A DNA stretch of 64,000 nucleotides from Grimontia indica. GTDB lineage: Bacteria; Pseudomonadota; Gammaproteobacteria; Enterobacterales; Vibrionaceae. The DNA is taken from NCBI RefSeq assembly GCF_000333895.2, contig NZ_ANFM02000027.1, positions 124,001 through 188,000 on the forward strand, given 5' to 3'. The number at the start of each line of letters is the position of its first letter. Positions within the stretch are counted from its first letter, which is position 1. The notes under the pieces were generated by a model. That model searched no databases. It had not been told where the DNA came from and saw only the letters and a list, made by a program, of their open reading frames with translations. Of the stretch, positions 15,471 through 24,916 are shown in pieces. The position numbers and the translations under genes were made by a program.

Positions 15471-16504
15471 CCCTAAGTGCGTTGGGTGGGTCGTCTCTTG
15501 GGCATGAAGCTGAGGAAACTTACCTTGAGAGCCGAGGCATTAGCCTAAAGATGGGGGCATCGGTGACTGGAGCCGTTTCGTTTGGTCAAGGAGTCGCTGC
15601 TGGGTTTGGTAGCGGAGAAATTGCTTTCTTTGGATTCGACGATGAGCCGGTTCTAGTTCAAGCTCACGAGAGTGTCGTCCTCTGTCTCACTACTGATGGG
15701 GAAAGCGTACTGAGCGGTGGTGACGACGGACGCTTTTTGCGGGTAACACCCGATGGCAACATAGTTGAAATCGCGACGTTTGGTACCAAATGGGTGGATT
15801 GTGTTGGGGCGGCGCAGGGTTTATTCGCTTGCTCATCAGGTCGAACGGTTTATCTTTGGTTTGATGAAAAGTCCTCACCTATATTGCTGGAGCACCCAAG
15901 CACTGTCGGTGGGATTGCCTTCGATGAACGTAGTAAACAAATGGCAGTGACTCACTATGGCGGCGTTACTCTATGGGAGCAAAAAAACGGTCAGTGGACG
16001 TCTTTGCTCTTACCCTGGAAGGGTGTTCATGGTGCCGTTGACTTCAGCCCGGATGGACGTTTCCTCATCACACTGATGCAAGAAAATGCTGTTCACATAT
16101 GGCGCTTGACGGACGGAGCCGACCTTGAAATGTCGGGATATCCCAAGAAAGTGAAGAGCTATAGCTGGATGGGTGAGACACCATACCTTGCTACTTCTGG
16201 TGCGGATGAAGTGATTTGTTGGCCGTTTGATGGGAAGGATGGCCCACTGAGGCGCGCTCCTGTATGTATCGGTCGTCGTGGTGAGCAGGTGGTAACGTGT
16301 GTACGCGCTTTTTCTAGCGATAGTGCTGTGTTAGCGGGTTATCGAGACGGTGCTGTTTTTCTCTGTGAACTAGATGAGAGCGATGAAGCTGTCATACTCC
16401 GGCGCCCAACTGGCGCTGAGGTAACGGTGATTGCTCTTACTTGTTCTTGTTCCCACATGCTGATAGGAGACGCTGCAGGTTGTGTTGTTTGGGCTTCGTT
16501 GTGA
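15455..16504 (+). CDS. WD40-repeat protein partnered with the COG0523 GTPase
   Basis: This 349-residue protein is made of about seven WD40-like beta-propeller blades: recurring S-x-D-G-(R/E)...W/F patterns such as LTTDGESVLSGGDDGRFL, AVDFSPDGRFLITL, VHIWRL and ICWPFDGKDG. There is no signal peptide or enzyme motif. The 16-base overlap with the COG0523 gene implies translational coupling and a shared job. WD40 proteins next to COG0523 GTPases recur in zinc-responsive loci of proteobacteria, to my knowledge, but the partner role is unknown. Confidence 0.85.
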   Translation: MQDKIALSALGGSSLGHEAEETYLESRGISLKMGASVTGAVSFGQGVAAGFGSGEIAFFGFDDEPVLVQAHESVVLCLTTDGESVLSGGDDGRFLRVTPDGNIVEIATFGTKWVDCVGAAQGLFACSSGRTVYLWFDEKSSPILLEHPSTVGGIAFDERSKQMAVTHYGGVTLWEQKNGQWTSLLLPWKGVHGAVDFSPDGRFLITLMQENAVHIWRLTDGADLEMSGYPKKVKSYSWMGETPYLATSGADEVICWPFDGKDGPLRRAPVCIGRRGEQVVTCVRAFSSDSAVLAGYRDGAVFLCELDESDEAVILRRPTGAEVTVIALTCSCSHMLIGDAAGCVVWASL

Positions 16505-16678
16505 ATCAATAGCGATTGGCTGGAGATTAATGTTCATTGCGAAATTGAACTAGAGGTTGATTGAGCGTAAGCAATGTTGGTTGGCTTGCCTGAGCGATAG
16601 ATTTTGCAAATAACCATTGCTGCTTTCCCACGTCTCTTAAAGGCAGATCCGAAGACATGTTTAAGGGTGTTCACCCAA

Positions 16679-16712
16679 AGAGAAAAAGCAGGGAATCCCC
16701 TGCTTTTTCTCT
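16679..16712. terminator. Bidirectional terminator between the WD40 and RND genes
   Basis: AGAGAAAAAGCAGGG and CCCTGCTTTTTCTCT form a 15-base-pair stem with A-rich and T-rich flanks, so it can end the COG0523-WD40 operon and the RND operon, which converge here. Confidence 0.9.
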
Positions 16713-16726
16713 ATCTAACCCAAGCT

Positions 16727-19700
16727 CTACTGGCTAGGATAAGCATGCTCTTCGTTCACCTCATCCACATCTTCATCAAGCTCTCCTTCATGGTATCTGT
16801 GGCCGCCTGAAATGTAGATATAAACCACAGGAAGTACGAACAGGGTAAACAGGGTGCCTACCGCCAGACCTGCCACAATCACTAAGCCTATGTTGTATCG
16901 GGATGCGGCACCTGCGCCTGTTGCGAACAACAAAGGAATCAGACCTGCAATCATGGCAGAGGTGGTCATCAGAATTGGGCGAAGGCGGACGGTGGCAGCT
17001 TCCACAATCGCTTCTTGTTTGGAAACCCCTTTCATCACTTGTTCCTCTTTGGCGACTTCACACATCAAGATGCCGTGCTTGGTGATCAATCCGACCAAGG
17101 TAATCAAGCCGACCTGAGAGTAGATGTTCATCGAGGTTGCGCCAGAGATATGCGTCCACCCAAGGGCGATTAACGCGCCACTAATGGCAAGCGGCACGGT
17201 AAACATAATGACCAGCGGGTCGCGGACACTCTCAAACTGGCTCGCAAGCACAAGGAAGATAATCGCCAAGGCGAGGGCAAAGGTCAGGTAGAGCGAACTG
17301 CCTTCTTCCACGAACTGGCGGGCTTCTCCCATAAAGGAGTAGGTGTAACCTTGCGGTAAGTCGGTGGTGGCCAACTGTTCGAAGAAGGCAATCGCATCGC
17401 CCATAGCAACATTCGGTGCAGGCACAGCTTCAACGGAAATGGAGTTCATCTGATTGTAGTGGGGCAATGACCTTGCTTGTCCGTTCACAGTAAAGCTCAC
17501 CAAACTCGATAGTGGGATGGCTTCGCCATTTTGCGCATTCACATAGAACTGCGAAATCAAATGAGGGTTGGCGCGGTAAACCCGCTCCACTTCCGGAATC
17601 ACTTCATACGAACGGCCATCAATGTTAACGCGGTTGATGTAGCCGCCGCTCATCATGGTGCCGAGTGTTGCGCCAATCGCCTGCATGGTCACGCCATAAG
17701 CGCCTGCCGCTTCGCGGTCGATTTTGAGCTGCACCAAGCCGGAATCGTATTTCAGGTTCACGTCGGTATACACAAACAACGGGCTGGCTTTGGCTTTCTC
17801 CAGAATCTTGTTGCCGACCGCATAAAGGGTTTCGAAATCTGCGGGGCTGGTGATCACAAACTGGATCGGCAAGCCGCCAGATGCGCCAGGTAACGAGGGC
17901 ATTTGGTAAGCCGTGGCGTTGATGCCGGGGAGTTTCTTCGCCTCTGCGTTGATATTGGCTGAGACTTCCTTCTGGCTGAGCGTCCGCTCTGTCCAGGGAA
18001 TCAATGGGCCAATAGCGATGCCCTGGCTACTTGTTGGCACGCCAATCATCGCCAGTGATGCCTCGGCCTGCGGTTGCTTGGCGATGATGTTGGAAATCAG
18101 CTCCATGTTGGCCTGAATGTAGTCATTGTTGGAGGTGGAAGGCGTGCTGCCAATCACTACCACCACCCCCTGATCTTCATCCGGCGCGAGCTGTGAAGGA
18201 ATGAATTTGAATATCACCGGCAGTGAAGCAAACACCACAATGGCAAAGATGACGACAACGCGTTTGTGGTCAAGCACGGCCAGAAGCGCGTGGTGATATC
18301 GCTTGGTGAGGCCACCGAGTACCCTCTCAACAGTTTCTTCAAACTTACTCGGATGAGTGTGTGTTTTGAGCATCTTCGAGCACATCATAGGCGACAGCGT
18401 GAGTGCCACAAACCCTGAGATAAACACCGAGCCTGCCAGCGTTAATGCGAACTCTTTAAACAGCGAGCCTGTCACGCCACCCATCAAGGCTATGGGCGCA
18501 TAAACCGCTGCGAGAGTGATCGTCATGGAGATAACCGGAACGGCTATTTCCCGCGTGGCTTCAATGGCGGCTTTAAAAGGTTTGGTGCCCATTTTGATAT
18601 GACGGTCGACGTTTTCCACCACCACGATAGCGTCATCTACCACCAATCCAATCGCCAATACCATGGCAAGCAGCGTCATCAGGTTTAAGGTGAAGCCAAA
18701 GGCTTGCATCACGACCATGACGCCAATCAGTGACAGCGGAATGGTGACAATAGGGATCACCACAGCGCGGAAAGAGCCAAGAAACAGGAGTATCACCACG
18801 ATAACGATGACGGCGGCTTCAGCGATGGTTTTGACCACTTCATTGATGGAGTCAGTGATCGCCAAGGTGGAATCGTAAAGCACGCTGGCTTCAATGGTCG
18901 AAGGCAGGTTTTTCTGAATGGATTTGAACAGCACGCGAATGCCTGCCGCCACATCCAATGGATTCGCGGTGGGTGTGGCATTGATGCCGATGATCACCGC
19001 TTCCCGTCCATTAGCCAGTGCGCGCGAGCTGTCACTGCTCTTGCTGAGGTTCACCTCCGCCACATCCCGAAGTTGCACCACCTGACCCTTGTAGCTTTTG
19101 ATCACCAGATTCTTCAGACCTTCAACCGTGTCGACCTGACTATCAATGGTGCTGTTGAGCACGGTGAAGTAACTTTTGAATTGACCAACCGCGGACTGGT
19201 AGTTGTTCTGTTGCAAAATGCCGACAAGCTCAGAGGTCGAGAGATCGTACTGCCCCAACTTCTCCGGATCGGGCCAGATGCGCAGAGCAAACGGCGAGCC
19301 GCCCATCATGGCGATATTGGAAACGCCATTGACGGTGGAAAGCTGTGGATTGACCACCCGTTCGAGATAGTCGGCGATCTGGCTGGAATTCAGGTCTCCA
19401 CTGAAAAACGAGATATACATGATGGAGGTTGTGGAGCCAGTCGAAGAGGTAACAGAAGGGTTATAGGCCTCTTTGGGTAACTGGTTGGTAACGGAATTTA
19501 TCTGAGAAAGCACGTTAGCCAGTGCCGCTTCCGGATTGGTGTTCAGCATCATGTTCAGGGTAATGCTCGACGATCCGAGTTGGCTGGCTGAGGTCATAAA
19601 GTCGAGGTTATCTACCTGCGACAAGGCTTGTTCAAGCGGCTGGGTGATAAAGCCTTCGACCAGTTCAGCATCGGCGCCGGGATAGGGCGTGGTAACGGTG

Positions 19701-19834
19701 ATGACCGTATTGGTCATGTCCGGGTATTGCCGAACCTGCAAATCTTTCATGGCGTTGAGGCCAAGTAAGAGCAGCAGAACACTTAATGATGCCGCCATGA
19801 CGGGGCGATGGATGAATATGTCTGTGAAGCTCAT
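16727..19834 (-). CDS. RND multidrug efflux permease (AcrB/MexB type)
   Basis: The 1035-residue inner-membrane proton antiporter has the full RND layout: N-terminal helix (MSFTDIFIHRPVMAASLSV), a first periplasmic loop, helices 2-6 with the proton-relay DD pair in AIGLVVDDAIVVVENV (around residue 400), a second periplasmic loop and the C-terminal helix block. It pumps drugs or detergents out through a TolC-type channel together with the adaptor encoded 10 bases upstream. It resembles the Vibrio Vex/Vme pumps; the exact ortholog is not clear. No outer-membrane channel gene is present. Confidence 0.93.
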   Translation of the reverse strand: MSFTDIFIHRPVMAASLSVLLLLLGLNAMKDLQVRQYPDMTNTVITVTTPYPGADAELVEGFITQPLEQALSQVDNLDFMTSASQLGSSSITLNMMLNTNPEAALANVLSQINSVTNQLPKEAYNPSVTSSTGSTTSIMYISFFSGDLNSSQIADYLERVVNPQLSTVNGVSNIAMMGGSPFALRIWPDPEKLGQYDLSTSELVGILQQNNYQSAVGQFKSYFTVLNSTIDSQVDTVEGLKNLVIKSYKGQVVQLRDVAEVNLSKSSDSSRALANGREAVIIGINATPTANPLDVAAGIRVLFKSIQKNLPSTIEASVLYDSTLAITDSINEVVKTIAEAAVIVIVVILLFLGSFRAVVIPIVTIPLSLIGVMVVMQAFGFTLNLMTLLAMVLAIGLVVDDAIVVVENVDRHIKMGTKPFKAAIEATREIAVPVISMTITLAAVYAPIALMGGVTGSLFKEFALTLAGSVFISGFVALTLSPMMCSKMLKTHTHPSKFEETVERVLGGLTKRYHHALLAVLDHKRVVVIFAIVVFASLPVIFKFIPSQLAPDEDQGVVVVIGSTPSTSNNDYIQANMELISNIIAKQPQAEASLAMIGVPTSSQGIAIGPLIPWTERTLSQKEVSANINAEAKKLPGINATAYQMPSLPGASGGLPIQFVITSPADFETLYAVGNKILEKAKASPLFVYTDVNLKYDSGLVQLKIDREAAGAYGVTMQAIGATLGTMMSGGYINRVNIDGRSYEVIPEVERVYRANPHLISQFYVNAQNGEAIPLSSLVSFTVNGQARSLPHYNQMNSISVEAVPAPNVAMGDAIAFFEQLATTDLPQGYTYSFMGEARQFVEEGSSLYLTFALALAIIFLVLASQFESVRDPLVIMFTVPLAISGALIALGWTHISGATSMNIYSQVGLITLVGLITKHGILMCEVAKEEQVMKGVSKQEAIVEAATVRLRPILMTTSAMIAGLIPLLFATGAGAASRYNIGLVIVAGLAVGTLFTLFVLPVVYIYISGGHRYHEGELDEDVDEVNEEHAYPSQ

Positions 19835-19844
19835 GATCTGTTCC

Positions 19845-20948
19845 TCACAGTTGCGGCATGCTGTCTGGTGTCGAAATCGGGTTGTCGACGATATTTACCT
19901 TGGTATTGTTACCAAGGTTCAAAATGCCGGTCGTGACGACTTGTTCATCAAACTTCAAATCCCCTTTGACCAAGGCGAAGTTGCCATCCCGTTGCAGCAC
20001 GTCAACCGTGACCTGCCTGACGCGGGTTTCATCGTCTTTCTTCTCTGCTACAAACACAGAATTTCCGTAGAGGGCGAAGACAATCGAGGTTTGCGGCACA
20101 ACTACCTGATTGTCCAAATCTGACAGCGCGACATTCACTGCGGCGAACATGCCACCGCGCAGGGTTTTGTCTTCGTTGGGCAGCTCTGCCTGTACCATCA
20201 CCAGACCGGTTTGGTCACTGACCACAGGCTGAATGGCGTTGATCTTCCCTTTGTATTCACGACCTGGAAACGCTTCGACGGTTAGTGAAATGGCTTGTCC
20301 AACGGAAAGCTTGCCAATCTCTGCCTGCGGCACGCTGAAACGAACCCGCATCACCGAGAGATCGTCGAGCCGGACAATGTCTGTTCCCGCAGAAACATAT
20401 TGACCCAGATTGATATTGCGAATGCCGAGCACTCCGCTAAATGGCGCTTTGATTTCCCGCTGATTAATGGTCGCCTGCAGGCTTTCAATATTTGCCTGCA
20501 TGGCTTCGTACTTGGATTGTGCCGCCTCGACGCTTTGTTCCGAGACAGAACGTTCCTGATAGAGTTTGCGCAGTCGGTTGTAGTCATCCCGAACGGAAGG
20601 CAGTTGCACTTGCTGCGCTTTGAGCTGTGCTTTCTGAACCGATGAATCAAGGCTCACCAGCACAGTGCCACTTTCCACGTTGGCACCATTTTCGAAGTTG
20701 ATGGCGGTGACAATGCCCGCCACTTCATTTGAGACAGAGACGCCTTGGTTGGGCTCGATAAAGCCGATGGCTTTGATACCTTGTGGCCAGACCGTTGGCG
20801 TGAGCTTTTCAACCGTGACCGGATAAACCGGTTCGGGCAGGTTAGCCAGTGTGGTCTCAATCTTTTTATTCACAAAGAGGTTAAAGCCAATCACGGTGCC
20901 AAAGGCTAGAACCGCGATAACCACCATTCCAATAAACCATTTACTCAT
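19845..20948 (-). CDS. RND efflux periplasmic adaptor (membrane fusion protein)
   Basis: The 367-residue HlyD/AcrA-family protein has an N-terminal membrane anchor (residues 5-24), a lipoyl-like half (GIVTAINFENGANVESGTVLVSLD), a coiled-coil hairpin (about 105-165), the second lipoyl half (IKAPFSGVLGIRNINLGQYVSAG) and a beta-barrel plus membrane-proximal domain. It is an anchored helix rather than a lipoprotein, as no lipobox is seen. It bridges the RND pump encoded next to it and an outer-membrane channel. Confidence 0.92.
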   Translation of the reverse strand: MSKWFIGMVVIAVLAFGTVIGFNLFVNKKIETTLANLPEPVYPVTVEKLTPTVWPQGIKAIGFIEPNQGVSVSNEVAGIVTAINFENGANVESGTVLVSLDSSVQKAQLKAQQVQLPSVRDDYNRLRKLYQERSVSEQSVEAAQSKYEAMQANIESLQATINQREIKAPFSGVLGIRNINLGQYVSAGTDIVRLDDLSVMRVRFSVPQAEIGKLSVGQAISLTVEAFPGREYKGKINAIQPVVSDQTGLVMVQAELPNEDKTLRGGMFAAVNVALSDLDNQVVVPQTSIVFALYGNSVFVAEKKDDETRVRQVTVDVLQRDGNFALVKGDLKFDEQVVTTGILNLGNNTKVNIVDNPISTPDSMPQL

Positions 20949-21213
20949 GCGTGGATCTCCCCGGCGACATGTTGCGGCTTGGCGTTGTTTCAGCGAAAAA
21001 AGGCAGCGTCGCCAAAACTGGCGAAAAGAGAGGAAGAAGGGCGTGCATTGGCATGTTTGAAATGCCGGAAACCTTTAGGTGAACAGCGTACCGCTTCATG
21101 CAGACTCACTTTAAACAGCGACGAATGCGGAAAGTATTATGCAACCTGACGGACTGCCGTGTTTATAAGTTGGGACAGAGTGAAGTTCTTAAAAATAAAA
21201 TCAGAAGAATAGA
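20949..21213. other. Intergenic region upstream of the RND operon
   Basis: A 265-base spacer that should hold the efflux operon promoter (minus strand). I see no ORF and no clear operator palindrome. Confidence 0.5.
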
Positions 21214-21236
21214 AAAGGGAGGCGATGCCTCCCTTT
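21214..21236 (-). terminator. Terminator of the betaine-type binding-protein gene
   Basis: AAAGGGAGGC and GCCTCCCTTT form a ten-base-pair stem with a GAT loop; on the minus strand the stem is followed by TTTCT. It ends the gene at 21255. Confidence 0.9.
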
Positions 21237-21254
21237 GAGATAATGAATGGGCGG

Positions 21255-22241
21255 TTACATCGCAGCTTTGACTTTCTCAGCCACGTCTGCCGGTACCCAT
21301 TGGGTCCAAACTTGCGGGTAGGATTCGAGGAATTCAAACGCAGCGATTTCGCCGTCTGCCTGATTTTCTTCCATCCACGCCATCATGGCACTCATATCTG
21401 CATTCGAGTATGCGCGGTTGCTGATGTAGTTATATGCGGCTGGCGACTCCGTCGCAAAGCTTTCTGTGGTGATGGTGTTCACGGCAGAAGGTGGGTAAGC
21501 CGTCACTTTCGGATCGGTACAGTCAGCTTGAGTAATGCAGCTTTCGTAGTGCGCGGAATCTGCCGGCACACCGAAATCGACTTTCACCATGTCATAGCGA
21601 CCCAGAACAGGTGTTGGTGACCAGTAGTAACCAAACCATGCGTTCTCGCGATCATTTGCGCGGGCAATTGAACCTGCCAGCGCAGCGCCTGAACCTGGGT
21701 CAATCATTTCAAAGCCGGCTTCTTCAAGGCCAAGGGCATCAAACAGGTGACCTGCAGTGATCTGGCATGTCCAACCAGCAGGGCAGGTCATAAAGCCCGA
21801 TTTGGAATCATCTTCAGGATGAGGGAATAGCTTGGCGTTAGCCTTGATGCCCTCAATCGTTGCCAGCTCTGGGTTTTTGTCGACCATGTATTTTGGTATC
21901 CAGAAGCCTTCTTCACCGCCTTCTGCAAACGCAGGGCCAGCAAAGCGCAGCTTCTTCGCATCAACGCCTTTTTGCAGCATCTCTTTGTGAGAGTTACTCC
22001 AGAACTCCGGCGCGATATCAGGTTCGCCTTTTTCCGTCATCGATACGCCGGTTGGCATGGTATCGCCAGGAACCAGTTCGGCGTTACAGCCGTATCCATT
22101 TTCCAGAATGAACTGATCAACATGCGCCATCAGGGTCGCGGAATTCCAGTTCATATCAGCGATGGTGACATCACCACACTCGTCAGCAGAAGCAAAGGGG
22201 GAAAGCGCCAGTAGCGCGAAAGGTAAGTAGCGGGATTGCAT
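21255..22241 (-). CDS. Glycine betaine/proline-type ABC substrate-binding protein (ProX/OpuAC family)
   Basis: The protein has 328 residues from ATG 22241, chosen because GGAG lies nine bases upstream and a signal peptide (YLPFALLALSPFASA) follows at once; the longer upstream frame is unlikely. The mature protein opens with CGDVTIADMNWNSATLMAHVDQFILENGYGC, typical of OpuAC-family receptors, and keeps aromatic residues used for a quaternary-amine cage (AWFGYYWSP). Four Cys may form two disulfides. No permease or ATPase gene of its own type is adjacent, so it is an orphan receptor or serves a distant transporter. Confidence 0.88.
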   Translation of the reverse strand: MQSRYLPFALLALSPFASADECGDVTIADMNWNSATLMAHVDQFILENGYGCNAELVPGDTMPTGVSMTEKGEPDIAPEFWSNSHKEMLQKGVDAKKLRFAGPAFAEGGEEGFWIPKYMVDKNPELATIEGIKANAKLFPHPEDDSKSGFMTCPAGWTCQITAGHLFDALGLEEAGFEMIDPGSGAALAGSIARANDRENAWFGYYWSPTPVLGRYDMVKVDFGVPADSAHYESCITQADCTDPKVTAYPPSAVNTITTESFATESPAAYNYISNRAYSNADMSAMMAWMEENQADGEIAAFEFLESYPQVWTQWVPADVAEKVKAAM

Positions 22242-22500
22242 AGAGAGCGACTCCATTTGTGACGATAGAACGTCTTTTAATAGTGGTTTCCAATTTATCA
22301 AAAGTGTTGAAAACGATATCTGAAAGATAATGATATTCGTGACTTTTGCATCATTTCTATGAGCATGAAGTAAGTGCAATGTTTCACAGAATCAAGACGC
22401 GCTCATGATCAGTCTCTCACTCGCGCGGTCGCTTTTTGATCAATGTTAAAACCCTGTTATAGGCTCTAAATGATTAGTGATGTAAAGGAATGCGTAATTT

Positions 22501-23613
22501 ATGCAGCAGAGTGGGAGTGATGGGAATTCCGGTATGCCTTTTGTGCGCTTTGATAATGTGCAAAAAAGCTACGACGGAAGAACCTTGGTGGTCAAAGGAT
22601 TTGAGATGGATATCGAGCAAGGTGAATTCATCACACTGCTAGGGCCTTCAGGTTCAGGTAAATCAACGGTTTTGATGATGATGGCGGGCTTTGAGCAGCC
22701 TACTCATGGTGAAATCTATCTGAATGGCAACCCAATCAAAAAGCTGCCGCCACACAAACGTGGTATTGGACTGGTGTTCCAAAACTATGCACTTTTCCCC
22801 CACATGACGGTAGAGGAAAACCTCGCGTTCCCTTTACAAGTCAGAAACCTGTCTAAATCTGAAATCGAAAAGAAAGTGAAACGCGCGCTGGATATGGTGC
22901 GTTTGTCTGATTTCGGTCATCGCCGTCCTGCACACCTCTCCGGTGGTCAGCAGCAACGTGTTGCGGTTGCCCGTGCATTGGTGTTTGAACCAGAACTGGT
23001 ATTGATGGATGAACCATTGGGCGCACTGGATAAAAATCTCCGTGAAGAAATGCAGTACGAGATTAAACACATTCAGGAAGATCTCGGCGTGACCATGATT
23101 TACGTGACTCACGATCAGTCAGAAGCGCTTACCATGTCAGACCGTATTGCGGTGTTTAACGACGGTGTGGTGCAGCAGCTTGCAACACCAGAAGAGCTTT
23201 ATGAACGCCCGGTTAACGCTTTTGTTGCGCAGTTTATTGGTGAGAATAACCGTCTGCGCGGCGATGTCATTTCAATGAATGAGCAGGCTTGTCAGGTCAA
23301 AATTCCGAATGGCGACATCATCACTGCCAAGCCAGTGGCTGTCGGTAGTACTGGCGAACAATCCACCCTTTCCCTCCGCCCAGAACGCATTGTGATTAAT
23401 CCAGAGCAGGGCGTGCTTTCCAATATTTTTGACGCCAAGGTAGAAGAAGTGATTTACCTCGGCGATCACCTGCGTACCCGCGTCTCAGTCTGTGAGAGCG
23501 ATGAATTCATTATTAAAACCCCCAATGCGGAAGGGCACCCGAACCTTCAGCGTGGCGATACCATTCGCATTGGCTGGTCGGAAGAAGATTGCAGGGCGTT
23601 GGACGCCTCGTAA
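22501..23613 (+). CDS. Spermidine/putrescine-type ABC transporter ATPase (PotA-like)
   Basis: This 370-residue ATPase has Walker A GPSGSGKST (48-56), Q-loop FQNYALFPHMTV, signature LSGGQQQRVAVARAL, Walker B LVLMDEP and the H-loop YVTHDQSEAL. The C-terminal third is a TOBE domain (residues about 250-365). It energises the two permeases encoded downstream for import of a polyamine or related small amine. It is first in the operon, followed after 149 bases by the binding-protein gene. Confidence 0.92.
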   Translation: MQQSGSDGNSGMPFVRFDNVQKSYDGRTLVVKGFEMDIEQGEFITLLGPSGSGKSTVLMMMAGFEQPTHGEIYLNGNPIKKLPPHKRGIGLVFQNYALFPHMTVEENLAFPLQVRNLSKSEIEKKVKRALDMVRLSDFGHRRPAHLSGGQQQRVAVARALVFEPELVLMDEPLGALDKNLREEMQYEIKHIQEDLGVTMIYVTHDQSEALTMSDRIAVFNDGVVQQLATPEELYERPVNAFVAQFIGENNRLRGDVISMNEQACQVKIPNGDIITAKPVAVGSTGEQSTLSLRPERIVINPEQGVLSNIFDAKVEEVIYLGDHLRTRVSVCESDEFIIKTPNAEGHPNLQRGDTIRIGWSEEDCRALDAS

Positions 23614-23762
23614 GGAAACATCTAGCACAAGTGCTTTGTGCAGGGCTCGACAACTGATTTGGGTTAGTAAGGAACGCAGTTTTTCTGTCGTGGTGACGCG
23701 CAGATTTTGATTCCTGCTCATGCTCAGACGTAAACAAGCGAAAGACTTGAGGAGAAGGGAAA

Positions 23763-24845
23763 ATGAAAAAACTCGCGTTAAACGTTGCCATTCTGGCAGG
23801 CGTTGCAAGCATGGCGACTCACGCTGTAGCCGATGAAACCTTGAATGTTGTTTCTTGGGGTGGTGCCTACACCGCTAGCCAAACTAAGGCTTACCACGAA
23901 CCTTGGACTGAAAAAACCGGGACCAAGGTTATCAATATCGACAAATCTCAGAATGGCCTTTCAGGTCTGCGCGCACAGGTTGAATCTGGCAACGTGACTT
24001 GGGACCTGGTAGACATCCTGCCTTCAGACGCCATTGTTGCGTGTGACGAAGGTCTGGCTGAGCCGCTGGATCATGATACCTTGTTGGCGGCAGCGCCAGA
24101 TGGCACGCCAGCAACTAAAGACTTCCTGGCAGGCTCACTGAGTGAGTGTTTTGTTCCGTCTATCGTTTATTCGAACATCGTGGCATACAACAAAGAGATG
24201 TTTGATAAAGCGCCTACCAAAATCGATGATGTGTTCGATCTGAAAAACTTCCCGGGTAAGCGTTCGCTGCAGAAAAAACCCATCAACAACCTTGAGTGGG
24301 CTTTGATTGCAGATGGCGTAGCAGCGGAAGACGTGTATGACGTGCTGAGCACCGAAGAAGGCGTACAGCGTGCATTTAAGAAGCTTGATACCATCAAAGA
24401 CAATGTGATTTGGTGGGAAGAGGGTGCACAGCCGCCACAACTTTTGGCAGACAAAGAAGTGGCATTCGCTTCTGCCTACAACGGTCGCATCTTCAACGCT
24501 GCGGTGAATGAGAAGCAACCGTTCGAGATTATCTGGGACGGTCAGGTGTTCGAACTGGATGGTTGGGTTGTACCAAAAGGCAAGCTGGACAAGGTGAAAG
24601 ACTACCTACGCTTCGCAACGGACTCACAACGTCTTGCCGATCAGGCGAAATACATCTCTTATGGTCCTGCGCGTAATTCTTCAGCAGCGATGGTAACGAC
24701 GCATGCTGATACAGGCATCGACATGAAACCACACATGCCGACCTATGGACCAAACTTCAAAACCGCGATTCCGAAAGACGATGAGTTCTGGGCAGATAAC
24801 GGTGATGAGCTGGCTCAGCGTTTCAACGCGTGGTTAGCGAAGTAA
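23763..24845 (+). CDS. PotD/PotF-like ABC substrate-binding protein
   Basis: The product is a 360-residue periplasmic receptor with a signal peptide (MKKLALNVAILAGVASMATHAVA) and the PotD fold opening ETLNVVSWGGAYTASQTKAYHEPWTEKTG. It also carries WDLVDILPSDAIVACDEG and a WWEEGAQPPQLLADKEVAF segment. Acidic and aromatic pocket residues fit a cationic ligand; the exact polyamine is not decided. AGGAGAAGGG precedes the start. A hairpin terminator just after the stop probably lets it be made in excess of the permeases. Confidence 0.9.
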   Translation: MKKLALNVAILAGVASMATHAVADETLNVVSWGGAYTASQTKAYHEPWTEKTGTKVINIDKSQNGLSGLRAQVESGNVTWDLVDILPSDAIVACDEGLAEPLDHDTLLAAAPDGTPATKDFLAGSLSECFVPSIVYSNIVAYNKEMFDKAPTKIDDVFDLKNFPGKRSLQKKPINNLEWALIADGVAAEDVYDVLSTEEGVQRAFKKLDTIKDNVIWWEEGAQPPQLLADKEVAFASAYNGRIFNAAVNEKQPFEIIWDGQVFELDGWVVPKGKLDKVKDYLRFATDSQRLADQAKYISYGPARNSSAAMVTTHADTGIDMKPHMPTYGPNFKTAIPKDDEFWADNGDELAQRFNAWLAK

Positions 24846-24857
24846 TCTGAAATAATT

Positions 24858-24890
24858 GGCGGGTTTCTGAAAGGAAGCCCGCCGTTTTTG
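24858..24890 (+). terminator. Partial intra-operon terminator after the binding-protein gene
   Basis: GGCGGG(T)TT and AAGCCCGCC form a stem followed by GTTTTTG. It sits between the receptor and permease genes of one operon, a common way to set a high receptor-to-permease ratio. Confidence 0.75.
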
Positions 24891-24916
24891 TTTTTATTTG
24901 AAGTTGGGAGAGTCTG

